Positions 46,758-57,489 of a DNA stretch of 64,000 nt are shown piece after piece. The stretch's first letter is position 1. Each line of letters begins with the position of its first letter. The DNA lies in the NCBI RefSeq assembly GCF_001425945.1, contig NZ_LMEB01000001.1, positions 62,001-126,000 on the forward strand, in the 5' to 3' direction. The notes beneath the pieces were generated by a model. The model did no database searches and was not told where the DNA came from. It worked only from the letters and a program-made list of their open reading frames with translations. The translations under genes and the position numbers were made by a program. This stretch comes from Brevundimonas sp. Root1279 (GTDB lineage: Bacteria; Pseudomonadota; Alphaproteobacteria; Caulobacterales; Caulobacteraceae).

Positions 46758-48065
46758 ATGAGCGACACCGTCTTCGCCCTCGCCACGCCCCCGGGCCGCG
46801 GGGCCATCGCCATCCTCAGGTTGTCCGGTCCGCGCACGGACGAAGCCCTGGACGCCCTCGGCGCCCCAAGCCTCAAACCGCGGCTCGCCTCGCTGCGCAC
46901 CCTCAGCCACGCCGGCGGCCGTATCGATGAGGCGCTGGTGCTGCGCTTCCCGGGACCGAACTCCTACACCGGCGAGGACTGCGCCGAACTGCACCTGCAC
47001 GGCGGCCGGGCCGTCGTCGAGGCGGCGAGCCGGGCGCTCGTTGCACTTGGTCTTCGGCCCGCCGATCCCGGCGAGTTCACCCGCCGCGCCTTCGAGAACG
47101 GCCGGATGGACCTGGCCCAGGCCGAAGCCGTCGCCGACCTGATCGACGCCGAAACGGCGGCCCAGGCGTCGCAGGCGCTCGGCCAGCTCGGCGGCCGCCT
47201 GTCCGAGACCTACACCGGCTTCCGACGCGACCTGCTCAAGGCCTTGGCCCTGGTCGAGGCCGAGATCGACTTCCCGGACGAAGAGGTCCCCGACAATCTG
47301 GCCTGCACCGCCGGCCCGGTGCTCGACGGCCTGATCGCCGACCTGAACGCGGCCCTGGCCGACGCCGGGCGCGGCGAGCGGGTGCGCGAGGGCTATCGCA
47401 TCGTCCTGATCGGCGAGACCAACGCCGGCAAGTCGTCGCTGTTCAACGCCCTGGTCGCCCGCGAGGCGGCCATCGTCACGCCCATCGCCGGCACCACCCG
47501 CGACGTCCTCGACGCCGACCTGGTCATCGGCGGCTATGCTGTGACCCTGTCCGACACCGCCGGTCTGCGTGATAGCGCCGACGTGGTCGAGGCCGAGGGC
47601 GTCCGCCGCGCCCGGGCCCGGGCGGAGCAAGCCGAGCTGCGGCTCTGGGTCCGTGCGCCGGGCGACCCGGACGGGGTCGCCGCCGACTATGCGCGTTCCG
47701 GCGACCTGCTGGTCCTGACCAAGGCGGACATCGACCGCGCCGCGCCGCCGCTGGACCGCGACGCCATCGCGGTCAGCACCGAGACCGGGGAGGGGCTCGC
47801 CGCCCTGCATGACTGGATCGCCGCTCGCCTGGCGCGGGACCTGTCGGGCGCCGACTTCCCCGCCGTCACGCGCGAGCGACACCGGCTGCGGCTCGAGGAG
47901 GCGCTCGCCGCCGTCGTGGCCGGCCGCCGTGCGTTGGACCTGGCGCCGGAAATGGCCGGCGACGACCTGCGCCGCGCGGCCGAGGCGCTATCGCGGGTCA
48001 CGGGCGCGATCGGGGTCGAGGATATTCTCGGCGAAGTCTTCTCGACGTTCTGCATCGGCAAGTGA
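46758..48065 (+). CDS. mnmE: tRNA-modifying GTPase MnmE
   Basis: With MnmG, MnmE installs the (carboxy)aminomethyl group at wobble U34. The 435-residue protein has the N-terminal tetrahydrofolate-binding region ([19 protein letters not shown]), the helical domain, and a G domain with the P-loop [14 protein letters not shown] at about 217-230, switch-2 DTAGL and TKAD. It ends in CIGK, as MnmE proteins do. The ATG at 46758 follows AGGGAGGAGA from the repeat. mnmE-mnmG-rsmG-parA-parB is a classic origin-proximal cluster. Confidence 0.97.
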   Translation: MSDTVFALATPPGRGAIAILRLSGPRTDEALDALGAPSLKPRLASLRTLSHAGGRIDEALVLRFPGPNSYTGEDCAELHLHGGRAVVEAASRALVALGLRPADPGEFTRRAFENGRMDLAQAEAVADLIDAETAAQASQALGQLGGRLSETYTGFRRDLLKALALVEAEIDFPDEEVPDNLACTAGPVLDGLIADLNAALADAGRGERVREGYRIVLIGETNAGKSSLFNALVAREAAIVTPIAGTTRDVLDADLVIGGYAVTLSDTAGLRDSADVVEAEGVRRARARAEQAELRLWVRAPGDPDGVAADYARSGDLLVLTKADIDRAAPPLDRDAIAVSTETGEGLAALHDWIAARLARDLSGADFPAVTRERHRLRLEEALAAVVAGRRALDLAPEMAGDDLRRAAEALSRVTGAIGVEDILGEVFSTFCIGK

Positions 48066-48094
48066 CACCGTTCGGCCACCCTCGGTATGGCCAA

Positions 48095-48110
48095 GGTTTC
48101 ACGTGAAACA
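48095..48110. promoter_or_regulatory. parS: parS-like site 2
   Basis: GGTTTCACGTGAAACA matches 15 of 16 bases of the parS consensus. It lies in the 91-base gap between mnmE and mnmG, about 6 kb from the putative origin. Confidence 0.9.
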
Positions 48111-48156
48111 TCGACCTCGACTGGCGAAAAACACAATTCTCGACTACATCCCGGCC

Positions 48157-50013
48157 ATGCATTCCTTTGATGTCATCGTCATCGGCGGCGGTCACGCCGG
48201 CTGTGAGGCCGCGGCCGCTTCGGCGCGCGCGGGCGCCCGGACCCTGCTGCTGACCCAGAAGCTAGAGACCGTCGGCGAGATGTCGTGCAACCCGGCCATC
48301 GGCGGCCTGGGCAAGGGCCATCTGGTGCGAGAGATCGACGCCCTGGACGGCGTCATGGGCCGGCTCGGCGACGTGTCGGGCATTCAGTTCCGTCTGCTCA
48401 ACCGCTCCAAGGGCGCAGCCGTGCAGGGCCCACGCAGCCAGATCGACCGTCGCCTCTATCGCGAGGCGATGCAGGCCGAGCTGGCCGCCACCCCGAACCT
48501 GACCCTGATGGCCGGCACGGCCGAGCGCCTGATCGTCAAGGACGGCCGCGCCGCCGGCGTCGTGACGGGGGAGGGCGTCGAGCTTGCCGCCGGGGCCGTG
48601 GTGCTGACGACCGGCACCTTCCTCAATGGTGTGATCCATAAGGGCGACCAGCGCATCCCCGCCGGCCGTCACGGCGAGGCGCCCTCCACCGGCCTAGCCG
48701 CCGATCTCTACGGCGCGGGCTTGGCCATGGGCCGTCTCAAGACCGGGACTCCGGCCCGCCTCGACGGCCGCACCATCGCTTGGGACCGGCTGGAGATGCA
48801 GGCCGCTGACGACCAACCCGTGCCGTTCAGCTTCCTGACCGACCGGATCGACGTGCCCCAGATCGCCTGCGGCGTCACCCACACGACCGAAGAGACCCAC
48901 CGCATCATCGCCGAGAACCTCGGCGAGAGCGCTGTCTACGGCGGCCATCTGTCCGGCCGCGGGCCGCGCTACTGCCCCTCGATCGAGGACAAGGTCGTCC
49001 GTTTCGCTGACAAGACCTCGCACCAGATCTTCCTCGAGCCCGAGGGGCTGGACGATCCGACCGTCTATCCGAACGGCATCTCGACCTCGGTGTCCGACGC
49101 CACCCAGTCCGCCTTCCTGCGAACCATTCCGGGGCTGGAGGCCGTGGAGGTGTTCCGCTTCGGCTACGCGATCGAATACGACTATGTCGATCCGCGCGAG
49201 CTGACCCCGGCGCTGGAGGTCAAGAAGCGGCCCGGCCTGTATCTGGCGGGCCAGATCAACGGCACCACCGGTTATGAGGAGGCGGGCGCTCAAGGGTTGA
49301 TCGCCGGCCTGAACGCCGCGCGGGCGGCGGCGGGCTCCGAGCCGATCGTACTGGGCCGCGACCAGGCCTATATCGGCGTCATGATCGACGATCTCGTGAC
49401 GCGCGGTGTGACCGAGCCATACCGCATGTTCACGAGCCGAGCCGAATACCGGCTGACGCTGCGGGCCGACAATGCCGATCAACGGTTGACTCCCATCGGC
49501 CTCGCCGCCGGCTTGGTGGGCTCCAAGCGGCAGGCCGTGTTCGAAGCCAAGGCCGCCGCCCTCGCCGACGCTTCGGCCCTGGTTCGCGAGACCAAGTTCA
49601 CGCCCAAGGAGGCCGGAACGCTCGGCATCTCGGTCAACGCCGACGGTCAGCGCCGTTCGATCCGTGACCTGCTGGCCTTCCCTGGCGTCGACCTGTCGAC
49701 CTTCGAGACGGCCCATCCGCAGATCGCCGACTGGTCTGCGCAGGTGCGTGAGCAGGTCGAGATCGACGCGGGCTATGCCTCCTATCTGGACCGTCAGGCT
49801 TCGGACGCCGAAGCCCTGCGCCGCGAGGAGCAACTGGCCATTCCGCATGACCTCGACTACGGCGCCATCGGCAGCCTGTCGAACGAGGTGCGTGAGAAGC
49901 TCAGCCTGGTGCAGCCGCGGACCCTCGGCCAGGCCGGCCGCATCGAGGGCATGACCCCCGGCGCCCTGACAGCCCTGCTGTCACACGTGAAACGGGCGAA
50001 GGTCCCCGCGTGA
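48157..50013 (+). CDS. mnmG: tRNA uridine modification FAD enzyme MnmG
   Basis: MnmG (GidA) is the FAD partner of MnmE. The 618-residue protein has the dinucleotide-binding start [18 protein letters not shown], the FAD-family signature [15 protein letters not shown] and [20 protein letters not shown]. The C-terminal helical domain interacts with MnmE ([16 protein letters not shown]). The ATG at 48157 is the family start. Its last codons contain a parS-like sequence and overlap rsmG (GTGA). Confidence 0.97.
   Translation: MHSFDVIVIGGGHAGCEAAAASARAGARTLLLTQKLETVGEMSCNPAIGGLGKGHLVREIDALDGVMGRLGDVSGIQFRLLNRSKGAAVQGPRSQIDRRLYREAMQAELAATPNLTLMAGTAERLIVKDGRAAGVVTGEGVELAAGAVVLTTGTFLNGVIHKGDQRIPAGRHGEAPSTGLAADLYGAGLAMGRLKTGTPARLDGRTIAWDRLEMQAADDQPVPFSFLTDRIDVPQIACGVTHTTEETHRIIAENLGESAVYGGHLSGRGPRYCPSIEDKVVRFADKTSHQIFLEPEGLDDPTVYPNGISTSVSDATQSAFLRTIPGLEAVEVFRFGYAIEYDYVDPRELTPALEVKKRPGLYLAGQINGTTGYEEAGAQGLIAGLNAARAAAGSEPIVLGRDQAYIGVMIDDLVTRGVTEPYRMFTSRAEYRLTLRADNADQRLTPIGLAAGLVGSKRQAVFEAKAAALADASALVRETKFTPKEAGTLGISVNADGQRRSIRDLLAFPGVDLSTFETAHPQIADWSAQVREQVEIDAGYASYLDRQASDAEALRREEQLAIPHDLDYGAIGSLSNEVREKLSLVQPRTLGQAGRIEGMTPGALTALLSHVKRAKVPA
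49979..49994. promoter_or_regulatory. parS: parS-like site 3 (degenerate)
   Basis: TGTCACACGTGAAACG matches 13 of 16 consensus bases, mismatching at positions 4, 5 and 16. It is inside the 3' end of mnmG and may be a weak ParB site or chance. The right half is intact. Confidence 0.5.
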
Positions 50014-50624
50014 ACGCCGCTGAATTCCAGGCGCTAACCGGCGCCGCCCCCAGCCAGATGGCCGACCTCGAGGTCTTCATAGCCCGGCTGACCGAGGTCA
50101 ATGCGGTGATGAACCTGATCGGGCCGGACACTCTGCCCGACGTGTGGAACCGCCACTTCTGGGACTCCGCCCAGCTGCTCGATCTGGCGCCCGAGGCGAA
50201 GACCTGGGCCGATCTGGGGGCGGGGGCCGGCTTCCCCGGCGTGGTTCTGGCGATCCTGCTCAAGGGTCGCCCGGGCGCCCATGTCTGGCTGATCGACAGC
50301 CTCGGGAAACGGTGCCGTTTCCTGCAGGCCGTGGTCGATGAGCTGGGCCTCCCGGCCACCGTCATCAACGGTCGCGCCGAGGAGCAGACGGTGCAGGTGG
50401 ATGTCGTCACCGCCCGCGCCGTCGCCCCGATGGAGAAGCTGCTCGGCTATGCACAGCCTTATCTACAACGGGGCGCGTCCGGGCTGTTCCTGAAGGGGGA
50501 AAAGGCCGAGGCTGAGGTAGTCCAGGCGCGGGGAGTCTGGCACTTTGAATCCGACCTCTCCGTCTCGCGCAGCGACCCGCGCGGCCGTATCGTATCCGTT
50601 CGGAGCCTTCGCCGTGCGCGCTGA
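50010..50624 (+). CDS. rsmG: 16S rRNA m7G527 methyltransferase
   Basis: RsmG methylates G527 of 16S rRNA; its loss gives low-level streptomycin resistance in several bacteria. The 204 residues include the SAM-binding [14 protein letters not shown] and a [20 protein letters not shown] segment. The GTG start overlaps the mnmG stop by four bases, and its 3' end overlaps the parA start by 11 bases. Confidence 0.95.
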   Translation: MNAAEFQALTGAAPSQMADLEVFIARLTEVNAVMNLIGPDTLPDVWNRHFWDSAQLLDLAPEAKTWADLGAGAGFPGVVLAILLKGRPGAHVWLIDSLGKRCRFLQAVVDELGLPATVINGRAEEQTVQVDVVTARAVAPMEKLLGYAQPYLQRGASGLFLKGEKAEAEVVQARGVWHFESDLSVSRSDPRGRIVSVRSLRRAR

Positions 50625-51426
50625 TCGCAAGACCCGAGTCCTCGCCGTTTCGAACCAGAAAGGCGGGGTGGGCAAGACCACCACGGCGATCAACCTCGGC
50701 ACCGCGCTGGCCGCGATCGGCGAGAAGGTGCTGATCGTCGACATGGATCCGCAGGGCAATGCCTCGACAGGCTTGGGTGTTCCACGTGAAACGCGGCGAG
50801 TGACGATCTACGACGTCGTCGTCGACGGCCGCTCGGTGGACGACGCCGCCGTGCAGACGGCCGTTCCGGGCCTGCACATCATCCCGGCGGACGCCGACAT
50901 GTCCGGGGTCGAGATCGAGCTGAGCCAGGCCGACCGCCGCTCCTTCCGCCTGCGCGACGCCCTGGCGGGGCAGGGCCGGGATGGCCAGACGCGCTACGAC
51001 TATGTGCTGATCGACTGCCCGCCGTCGCTGAACCTGCTGACCCTCAACGCCATGGCCGCGGCCGATGCCGTGCTGGTGCCGCTGCAGTGCGAATTCTTCG
51101 CCCTGGAAGGCCTGACCCAGCTGATGAAGACCATCGAGATGGTGCGACAGAGCCTGAATCCGACCCTGGAAATCCAAGGTCTGGTGCTGACCATGTACGA
51201 TCGCCGCAACGCCCTTTCGGGGCAGGTGGCCGCCGACGTCAGGTCCCATTTCGGGGACAAGGTGTATGAATCGGTCATACCGCGGAACGTACGCGTCTCG
51301 GAGGCGCCGTCCTTCGGCAAGCCGGCGCTGATCTATGATCTGAAATGCGCCGGCAGCCAGGCCTACCTGCGGCTCGCCCGCGAGGTGGTCGCGCGCGAGA
51401 AGACCCGGCGGCTGCAGGCCGCCTGA
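50614..51426 (+). CDS. parA: Chromosome partitioning ATPase ParA
   Basis: ParA is a DNA-binding Walker ATPase that moves the ParB-parS complex towards the new pole. The 270-residue protein has the deviant Walker A NQKGGVGKTTTAINLG near residue 14-30, the Walker A' VDMDPQGNASTGLG and Walker B YDYVLIDCPPSLNLL. The GTG at 50614, inside the rsmG 3' end, is chosen because GGAG lies eight bases upstream and the family N-terminus is short. It contains a parS-like site at 50778. Confidence 0.95.
   Translation: MRADRKTRVLAVSNQKGGVGKTTTAINLGTALAAIGEKVLIVDMDPQGNASTGLGVPRETRRVTIYDVVVDGRSVDDAAVQTAVPGLHIIPADADMSGVEIELSQADRRSFRLRDALAGQGRDGQTRYDYVLIDCPPSLNLLTLNAMAAADAVLVPLQCEFFALEGLTQLMKTIEMVRQSLNPTLEIQGLVLTMYDRRNALSGQVAADVRSHFGDKVYESVIPRNVRVSEAPSFGKPALIYDLKCAGSQAYLRLAREVVAREKTRRLQAA
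50778..50793. promoter_or_regulatory. parS: parS-like site 4
   Basis: TGTTCCACGTGAAACG matches 14 of 16 consensus bases. It lies inside the parA coding region, about 8.7 kb from the putative origin. Confidence 0.75.
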
Positions 51427-51455
51427 GACACCGAGCAGAGAACAGGAACAGTCAT

Positions 51456-52343
51456 TTGAGCGATCGTCAGCGCGGCCTGGGCCGGGGATTGTCGGCCCTT
51501 CTGGGGGAACAGGCGGCGGAGGCTGTGCCGGTCGACGGCTCGCCGACTCCCGCCGGCGTGCGCCTGGCGCCGATCGAAAGCCTCAAGCCCAACCCCGAAC
51601 AGCCCCGTAAGATCTTCCGTCGTGAGGACCTGGAGGAGCTGGCCGCGTCGATCCGCGACAAGGGCGTGCTGCAGCCGATCCTGGTGCGGTCGCAGCCCGG
51701 CCAGGATGGCGTGTGGCAGATCATCGCCGGCGAGCGCCGCTGGCGCGCCGCCCAGATGGCCCGCCTCACCGAGGCGCCGATCATCGTCCGCGAGATGGAT
51801 GACGTCGAGGTCTTTGAAGTCGCCATCATCGAGAACGTCCAGCGCGCCGACCTCAATCCGCTGGAAGAGGCCGACGCCTACCGCATGCTGATGGAGCGCT
51901 TCGGCCGCACCCAGGACGGCGTCGCCGGGGTCGTCGGCAAGAGCCGCAGTCACGTGGCCAATACCCTGCGCCTGCTGCAGCTGCCGGAGGAGGTGCTCCA
52001 GTATGTCCGCGAGGGCCTGCTTAGCGCCGGGCACGCCCGCGCCCTGATCACCGCCCCGGATCCCGTCGCCCTGGCCGAACAGGTCGTGCGCGAAGGCCTC
52101 AACGTCCGCCAGACCGAGGCCCTGGCCCGTCGCGCCGCCGAGGGCCCCAAGCCGGGCAAGGCTCGCGTGGCGTCCCAGTCAGGCGAAGGTTCAGCCGACG
52201 TCGCCGCCCTGGAGCAGGACCTCGCCGACGCCCTGGGCCTGCAGGTCCGTCTGGCTGACCGCAACGGCAAGGGCGAGCTGAGCATCCGTTACGGCTCGCT
52301 GGAGCAGCTCGACGACCTTTGCCGTCGACTGATGCGCGGCTAA
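51456..52343 (+). CDS. parB: Chromosome partitioning protein ParB
   Basis: ParB binds parS, spreads as a CTP-dependent clamp and activates ParA. The 295-residue protein has the N-terminal ParA-contact motif RGLGRGLSALLGE, the CTP-binding box with GERRWRAAQMARL (about 90-103), the parS-reading helix-turn-helix VGKSRSHVANTLRLLQLP (about 158-180) and a C-terminal dimer domain. The start is a TTG at 51456, with AGGAA ten bases before it; no ATG fits. 29 bases separate it from parA. Confidence 0.95.
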   Translation: MSDRQRGLGRGLSALLGEQAAEAVPVDGSPTPAGVRLAPIESLKPNPEQPRKIFRREDLEELAASIRDKGVLQPILVRSQPGQDGVWQIIAGERRWRAAQMARLTEAPIIVREMDDVEVFEVAIIENVQRADLNPLEEADAYRMLMERFGRTQDGVAGVVGKSRSHVANTLRLLQLPEEVLQYVREGLLSAGHARALITAPDPVALAEQVVREGLNVRQTEALARRAAEGPKPGKARVASQSGEGSADVAALEQDLADALGLQVRLADRNGKGELSIRYGSLEQLDDLCRRLMRG

Positions 52344-52367
52344 GGGCGCCTGTGCTAGGCTTGCGGC

Positions 52368-52550
52368 ATGACTGACAAGCCCAATCCGACCGCGGAAGCG
52401 ATGAAGAAGGCCCTGGCCGCCAAGAAGGCTGGCGGCGGCGCGCCGTCCAGCGGCGGCTTCAAGCCGGCCCAACACGCTGAGAAGTCGATGGCTCGCCAGA
52501 GCGCAGCGGCCAACAAGCCGGCGTTCCGCAAGGCGTCGAAGCGGGGCTAG
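52368..52550 (+). CDS. Small basic protein, unknown
   Basis: A 60-residue, Lys- and Ala-rich protein (MTDKPNPTAEAMKKALAAKK, then a Gly/Ser-rich stretch and RKASKRG at the end). It is likely disordered apart from a short N-terminal helix. It follows parB after 24 bases in the same direction, and its stop overlaps the convergent holA stop by four bases. Whether it is translated is unproven; the position after parB makes it worth keeping. Confidence 0.55.
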   Translation: MTDKPNPTAEAMKKALAAKKAGGGAPSSGGFKPAQHAEKSMARQSAAANKPAFRKASKRG

Positions 52551-53599
52551 AGTCCCAGCCGCCGCGCCCGCGCCGAGATCTCAAGCAGCAGCCGTTCGGC
52601 GATCAGCTGGTCCGGTGAGCCGGTCGTCTTGGTGGCCACATCGGCGGCGTTGACGCTGTCGAGGACCTTTTCCAGATCCTCGAGCCGCCAGCTGCGCGCC
52701 TGGCGCAGCATCTCGGCTTCCTGTTTCCAGAACACGCCGGCGGCCTTGGCGGCCTCCTTGGCCCCGGCGCCGTTGGCCTGCAGCACGTTGATACGGCGCA
52801 GCTTGCCGAGGTGGATCGAAGCCTGGCGGACGGCCATGACCGGACTCTCGCCCTCGGCCAGGGCGCGGCGGAGACCGGACTGGGCCGGGGCAGGGCGGCC
52901 GCCGAAGGCCTGCAGGGCCGCGTCCTGGAGCGAGGCGTCGGGCTCCACGCCCAGATGGGCCTCCAGCTCGGCCACGTCGATGGTGCGGCCGCTGCCGGGG
53001 CCGATGTAGAGCACCAGCCGCTCGATCTCCTGGCGCATCAGGCCGCGTTCGCGGGGCAGGCGGGCGACGAAGCGATCCAGGGCGTCCCCGGTCAGGCCGA
53101 CCTTGTCGGCGGCCAGGGCCTCGCGCGTCATGCGGGCCACGTCGCCGGTCTCGTCTTCGTAGCAGGCGATGCCGACGGCATGCTCATGCGCCTCGGCGGC
53201 CTTGCGCAGGGCGGAGTCGCGGCCCAGGGCCCCGGCCTCGATGACCAGCATGGCGTCAGGGTTGAAGCCGCCGTCGCCATGGGTCTTCAGCGCCGCGGCC
53301 AGCATCTTGTCGATCGAGGCCTTTTCGGAGCCCAGACGCACGCGCACCAGCCGTCGGCCGCCGATCATGCTCAGCGCCGTCAGGGCCTCGTCGAGACGCG
53401 CCTCGTCGCCGTCGATGTCGGAGTCCGTCAGGACGGTGACGTTGAACGGGTCGTTCAGGTCCGGGGTGATCGCCTTGCACAGGATCTCGGCGCGTTCGCC
53501 GACGCCTGAACGGTCCTTGCCGTGGATGACGGCGGCGCGGACCTTGTTGTCCGGGCTCTTCAGAAAGCGATCGACCTCTGGCCGCTTGGAGAGGATCAC
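52547..53599 (-). CDS. holA: DNA polymerase III delta subunit
   Basis: HolA is the clamp-loader subunit that opens the beta clamp. The 350-residue protein fits the family length. It shows the AAA+-like N-terminal half without a P-loop (ILSKRPEVDRFLKSPDNKVRAAVIHGKD) and the C-terminal collar helices (AVRQASIHLGKLRRINVLQANG). Its start overlaps the lptE stop by four bases. lptE-holA downstream of leuS is the standard order. Confidence 0.92.
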   Translation of the reverse strand: MILSKRPEVDRFLKSPDNKVRAAVIHGKDRSGVGERAEILCKAITPDLNDPFNVTVLTDSDIDGDEARLDEALTALSMIGGRRLVRVRLGSEKASIDKMLAAALKTHGDGGFNPDAMLVIEAGALGRDSALRKAAEAHEHAVGIACYEDETGDVARMTREALAADKVGLTGDALDRFVARLPRERGLMRQEIERLVLYIGPGSGRTIDVAELEAHLGVEPDASLQDAALQAFGGRPAPAQSGLRRALAEGESPVMAVRQASIHLGKLRRINVLQANGAGAKEAAKAAGVFWKQEAEMLRQARSWRLEDLEKVLDSVNAADVATKTTGSPDQLIAERLLLEISARARRLGL

Positions 53600-54084
53600 T
53601 GGTCGGACAGCGCCGTGAGCAGGTCGAGCCGGATCAGACGGGCCAGCTCGGCCGCGGCGCGCTCTTCGCCATCCTGCTGGGCGGCGATGGCGGCGTAGGG
53701 CTGGTCAGCGGCGGCGTAGGTGGTGGTCACCGTCTCGGAGCCGGTGATCGGCTCGCCGCCGTTCAGCGGCGTCAGAACCCAGGCGCCGCGGACGGTCAGT
53801 TCGTAGCGGGTGGCGGTGTCGTCGATGCGCCGGCCCAGCGGGCGACGCGCGTGCTCGACGCTGGTCTCCAGCCGCCACAGCGGGGCCTGGGACGCGTCCC
53901 GGCCCAGGGCGTCCTCCAGCTGCTCGCGCAGGCGATAGCCGAGCCGGTCGTCCTGGGTGGTGACGGAGATGCGCGACAGGGAGGTCCCCGCCGCACCCTG
54001 GGCGTACAGCGGAGTGAAGCCGCAGCCGGCCAGTCCCAGGACCGAGACGGCCGCCAGAACGCCGGCCAGGCCGAGCGCGCGCAT
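53596..54084 (-). CDS. lptE: LPS-assembly lipoprotein LptE
   Basis: LptE plugs the LptD barrel that inserts lipopolysaccharide into the outer membrane. The 162-residue lipoprotein has the lipobox LGLAGC (Cys21) followed by GFTPLYA, a hallmark of LptE. The mature part is a small alpha/beta domain (RISVTTQDDRLGYRLREQLED). The stop overlaps holA and the start touches the leuS stop, so leuS-lptE-holA form an operon. Confidence 0.9.
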   Translation of the reverse strand: MRALGLAGVLAAVSVLGLAGCGFTPLYAQGAAGTSLSRISVTTQDDRLGYRLREQLEDALGRDASQAPLWRLETSVEHARRPLGRRIDDTATRYELTVRGAWVLTPLNGGEPITGSETVTTTYAAADQPYAAIAAQQDGEERAAAELARLIRLDLLTALSDQ

Positions 54085-56651
54085 CAGCCGACCACCACGT
54101 TGACGATGCGGTCCTTGACCACGACGATCTTCTTCACGGTCAGACCCTCCAGCCGCGCCTGAACCTCCGGATCGGCCAGGACGATGGCCTCCACCGCCGC
54201 CGGCTCCAGGCCGCGGGCGACGCGGATTTCGCCGCGGCGTTTGCCGTTGACCTGGATGGGCAGGGTGACCTCGTCGTCGGCCGCCAGGGCCGGGTCGTAG
54301 ACCGGCCAGGGCGCGTCCAGGATCATTCCCTCTTCGCCCAGCCGCGTCCAGCCTTCCTCGGCCAGGTGCGGGGTGAAGGGGGCGACCAGGCGCAGCAGGG
54401 CCGAGAGCGCCTCGCGCCGCGCCGCGCCGCCGGCCTTGGGATGGTCGCGGACGGTGGCGACGAAGGCGTAGAGCTTGGCGATCGCCGAGTTGAAGCGGAA
54501 GCCGGTGATGCCTTCCGACACCGCCTTGATGGCCTTGTGGGTCTCGCGCAGCAGGGCCGCATTGGCCTCGGCCTCGCCCTCGTTGGCGGGATCGAAGCCG
54601 TCAACCTCGGCCCAGACGCGCTGGACGAAGCGGCTGGCGCCCTCGACGCCGCCCGGGGTCCATTGCACGTCGCGTTCCGGCGGGCTGTCCGAGAGGACGA
54701 ACAGGCGGCCGGCGTCAACGCCGTAGGTGTCGACGATCTCTTGCGGGGCGACGACGTTCTTCTTCGACTTGGACATCTTCTCGATGTCGCCGATCGACAG
54801 GACCTTGCCGTCGGACAGGCGGGTCGCGACCCGCTTGCCGTCCACCGTTTCGATGCGCACATCGGCCGGCTCGACCCAGAGCGGCTTTCCGACGCTGTCG
54901 GCGCCGTCGAAATAGGTCTCGTGGACGACCATCCCCTGGGTGAACAGGCCGGCGAAGGGCTCCTTCACCGTCATCAGGCCGGCGTCGCTCAGGGCGCGGC
55001 TGATGAACCGGGCGTAGAGGAGGTGCAGGACGGCGTGCTCGACGCCGCCGATGTACTGGTCGACGGGCAGCCACCGGTCGGCCGCAGCCTTGGCGATCGG
55101 CTCGGCCGCCGTCGGATCGGTGAACCGGGCGAAATACCAGCTGGAGTCGACGAAGGTGTCGAGCGTATCCGTCTCGCGTGTCGCATCACCGTGACAAGAC
55201 GGGCATTTGACGTGCTTCCAGGTCGGGTGGCGATCCAGCGGGTTGCCGGGCGTGTCGAAGGTGACGTCCTTGGGTAGCTCGACCGGCAGTTGGTCGGCCG
55301 GCACGGCGCCGCACGAGGGGCAGTGGATCACCGGGATCGGGCAGCCCCAATAGCGCTGGCGGCTGACGCCCCAGTCGCGCAGGCGATAGATGGTCGCGCC
55401 GTCACCCTGGCCGGCGGCCTCGATGCGCGCGATGGCCGCGGCCTTGGCCGGCTCGATCTCCATCCCGTCCATGAAGTCCGAATGGAACAGGGTCCCCGGG
55501 CCGGTGTAGGCCTCGTCGGCGACCGCGAAATCGTCGCCGGCGCCCTCGGGACGCACGACCGGGATCACCGGCAGGCAGTATTTGCGGGCGAAGTCCAGGT
55601 CGCGCTGGTCGTGGGCCGGGCAGCCGAAGATGGCGCCGGTGCCGTACTCCGACAGGATGAAGTTGGCGATCCAGACGCTGACTTCGCGGCCATCGAACGG
55701 ATGGATGACCTTCAGTCCGGTGTCGAAGCCGATCTTTTCGGCCTGTTCGATCTCGGCCTGGGTCGAGCCGCCCTTGCGGCATTCGGCGACGAAGGCGGCG
55801 GCCTCGGGATTGGTCTCGGCCAGGGCGCGGGCGACCGGGTGGTCGGCGGCGATGCCCATGAAGCTGGCGCCGAACAGGGTGTCCGGGCGGGTGGTGTAGA
55901 TCTCCAGGCCGTCGGGCGCGGCCTCGGGTGCGGCGCCGGACCAGGCCCAGGTCATCTGGAGACCCTTGGAGCGGCCGATCCAGTTCTCCTGCATCAGCCG
56001 GACCTTGTCGGGCCAGCGGCCTTCAAGCTCCTTCAGGCCTTCGATCAGGTCGTCGGCGTAGTCGGTGATGCGCAGGAACCACTGGTTCAGCTTGCGCTTC
56101 TCGACGATCGCGCCCGAGCGCCAGCCGCGGCCGTCGACGACCTGTTCATTGGCCAGGACGGTGTTGTCGATCGGGTCCCAGTTGACGACCGAGTCCTTGC
56201 GATAGACCAGGCCGCGCTTGAACAGCTCCAGGAACCAGGCCTGCTGCTTGCCGTAGTAGGCCGGGTCGCAGGTGGCGAACTCGCGGCTCCAGTCCAGCGA
56301 CAGGCCCAGCAGCTTCAGCTGGTCGCGCATGGTCGCGATGTTGGACCAGGTCCAGTCGCCCGGATGGATGCCGCGTTCGATGGCGGCGTTTTCGGCGGGC
56401 AGGCCGAAGGCGTCCCAGCCCATCGGGTGCAGCACGTCGAAGCCCTGGGCGCGCTTCGAGCGAGCCACCACGTCGCCCATCACATAGTTGCGGGCATGGC
56501 CCATGTGGATGTTCCCCGACGGGTAGGGGAACATCTCCAGGACGTAGTATTTCGGCCGTCCCGCGCCTTCGGTCGGCGTGCGGAAAGCGTCGGCGGCCGC
56601 CCAGCGGGCCTGCTGGCGGGGTTCGGCGGTCTTGGGCTCGTAGCGGGCCAC
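54084..56651 (-). CDS. leuS: Leucyl-tRNA synthetase
   Basis: LeuRS charges tRNA-Leu. The 855-residue protein carries the HIGH-type motif HMGH at residues 49-52, the editing (CP1) domain including [21 protein letters not shown], a zinc-binding insert ([11 protein letters not shown] and CPSCHGD), and the KMSKS-type motif (KMSKSKKNV) at about 624. The C-terminal anticodon and leucine-specific domains follow ([15 protein letters not shown]). It starts the leuS-lptE-holA run and overlaps lptE by one base. Confidence 0.97.
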   Translation of the reverse strand: MARYEPKTAEPRQQARWAAADAFRTPTEGAGRPKYYVLEMFPYPSGNIHMGHARNYVMGDVVARSKRAQGFDVLHPMGWDAFGLPAENAAIERGIHPGDWTWSNIATMRDQLKLLGLSLDWSREFATCDPAYYGKQQAWFLELFKRGLVYRKDSVVNWDPIDNTVLANEQVVDGRGWRSGAIVEKRKLNQWFLRITDYADDLIEGLKELEGRWPDKVRLMQENWIGRSKGLQMTWAWSGAAPEAAPDGLEIYTTRPDTLFGASFMGIAADHPVARALAETNPEAAAFVAECRKGGSTQAEIEQAEKIGFDTGLKVIHPFDGREVSVWIANFILSEYGTGAIFGCPAHDQRDLDFARKYCLPVIPVVRPEGAGDDFAVADEAYTGPGTLFHSDFMDGMEIEPAKAAAIARIEAAGQGDGATIYRLRDWGVSRQRYWGCPIPVIHCPSCGAVPADQLPVELPKDVTFDTPGNPLDRHPTWKHVKCPSCHGDATRETDTLDTFVDSSWYFARFTDPTAAEPIAKAAADRWLPVDQYIGGVEHAVLHLLYARFISRALSDAGLMTVKEPFAGLFTQGMVVHETYFDGADSVGKPLWVEPADVRIETVDGKRVATRLSDGKVLSIGDIEKMSKSKKNVVAPQEIVDTYGVDAGRLFVLSDSPPERDVQWTPGGVEGASRFVQRVWAEVDGFDPANEGEAEANAALLRETHKAIKAVSEGITGFRFNSAIAKLYAFVATVRDHPKAGGAARREALSALLRLVAPFTPHLAEEGWTRLGEEGMILDAPWPVYDPALAADDEVTLPIQVNGKRRGEIRVARGLEPAAVEAIVLADPEVQARLEGLTVKKIVVVKDRIVNVVVG

Positions 56652-56714
56652 GGGAATCCTTAGGGCGTCGCTCCAGAAGGGTGCGGCCTTAAGGAGGCAG
56701 TGGTCGGGGAGGGC

Positions 56715-57155
56715 TTAGCCGGCGGAGGACAGGTTGAGCTGGCGCGCCTTGGTCAGGATCGCGTTCTCCAGATCGGTTTCGGTCTGAGCGGCCACCGGAG
56801 CGGAAACCCAGCCGCCGGTCGCGTCACGGACTTCCTTGGTCACGGTGACGTTCAGGGCGTCGGCGCGCAGGCGGGTGTCGAGGATGAAGACGGTCGCCTT
56901 GAAACGCTCGTTCGGCGTCTGCGGGTCGGTGTACCAGTCATAATTGATGACGCCGCCCCACGGATCCGCGTTGGCCAGCGGCATGAAGCTGAGCGTGTCC
57001 AGCGTGGCGCGCCACAGGTAGGCGTTCACGCCGATGCCTTGTTGGGCGCTCGCCGCGGGCTTTTCCCCGCCGCCCATGCCCGGGATCGAGCTGCACCCGC
57101 CCAGCATCAGGCCCGACGCGATCAGGGCGATCGCTGCGCCGCGAACCAGCACCAT
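56715..57155 (-). CDS. DUF3576 family lipoprotein
   Basis: A 146-residue lipoprotein with the lipobox LGGC (Cys21). The mature domain has IGVNAYLWRATLDTLSFMPL, then a DPWGGVINYDWYTDPQTPNER segment (shown here in part) and a C-terminal helix (TDLENAILTKARQLNLS). This is what I know as DUF3576, a conserved alphaproteobacterial family of unknown function. The ATG at 57155 is chosen because it gives the signal. It sits upstream of leuS in the same direction and is divergent from the ntrZ-like gene. Confidence 0.85.
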   Translation of the reverse strand: MVLVRGAAIALIASGLMLGGCSSIPGMGGGEKPAASAQQGIGVNAYLWRATLDTLSFMPLANADPWGGVINYDWYTDPQTPNERFKATVFILDTRLRADALNVTVTKEVRDATGGWVSAPVAAQTETDLENAILTKARQLNLSSAG

Positions 57156-57411
57156 CGAGACTCTCCATTCGATCGAGACGTGCAGCGGACAGTCCCGCGC
57201 ACGCGCCAAGCCCGCCCCCCTGGGGTCGTGGCCGAAGCGACGCTCTATAACACGCTGAAAAGGGGCTATGACAAGGCGAAGTCGCAACCCTTCGCCCCAC
57301 GGCGACCTTATCGGGGACACAGTCCGCGCCGCGCGAGTTCGACCGCGTGACGCTCGCGCCACAGGAGTCCCCTAGAGTCGCAGGGAACCATGCACTAACA
57401 GCCACGTTTCG

Positions 57412-57439
57412 TTGACCGGGCTGGCTAGCGGTGTCTAAT
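57412..57439 (+). promoter_or_regulatory. Promoter candidate before ntrZ-like gene
   Basis: TTGACC at 57412-57417, a 16-base spacer and TCTAAT at 57434-57439 give a good sigma-70-type promoter, leaving a leader of about 45 bases to the ATG at 57490. The rest of the 334-base gap 57156-57489 must also hold the leftward promoter for the DUF3576 lipoprotein gene; I see no other clear sites there. Confidence 0.55.
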
Positions 57440-57489
57440 CGCTGGCAAGGACTGCGGCGGAACTCCCGTCGCGGCGAAAAGGGTGGGAT

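Noticed and set aside
51950..51965. AGTCACGTGGCC in parB as a parS site
   Set aside because: Only the CACGTG core matches; the flanks do not.
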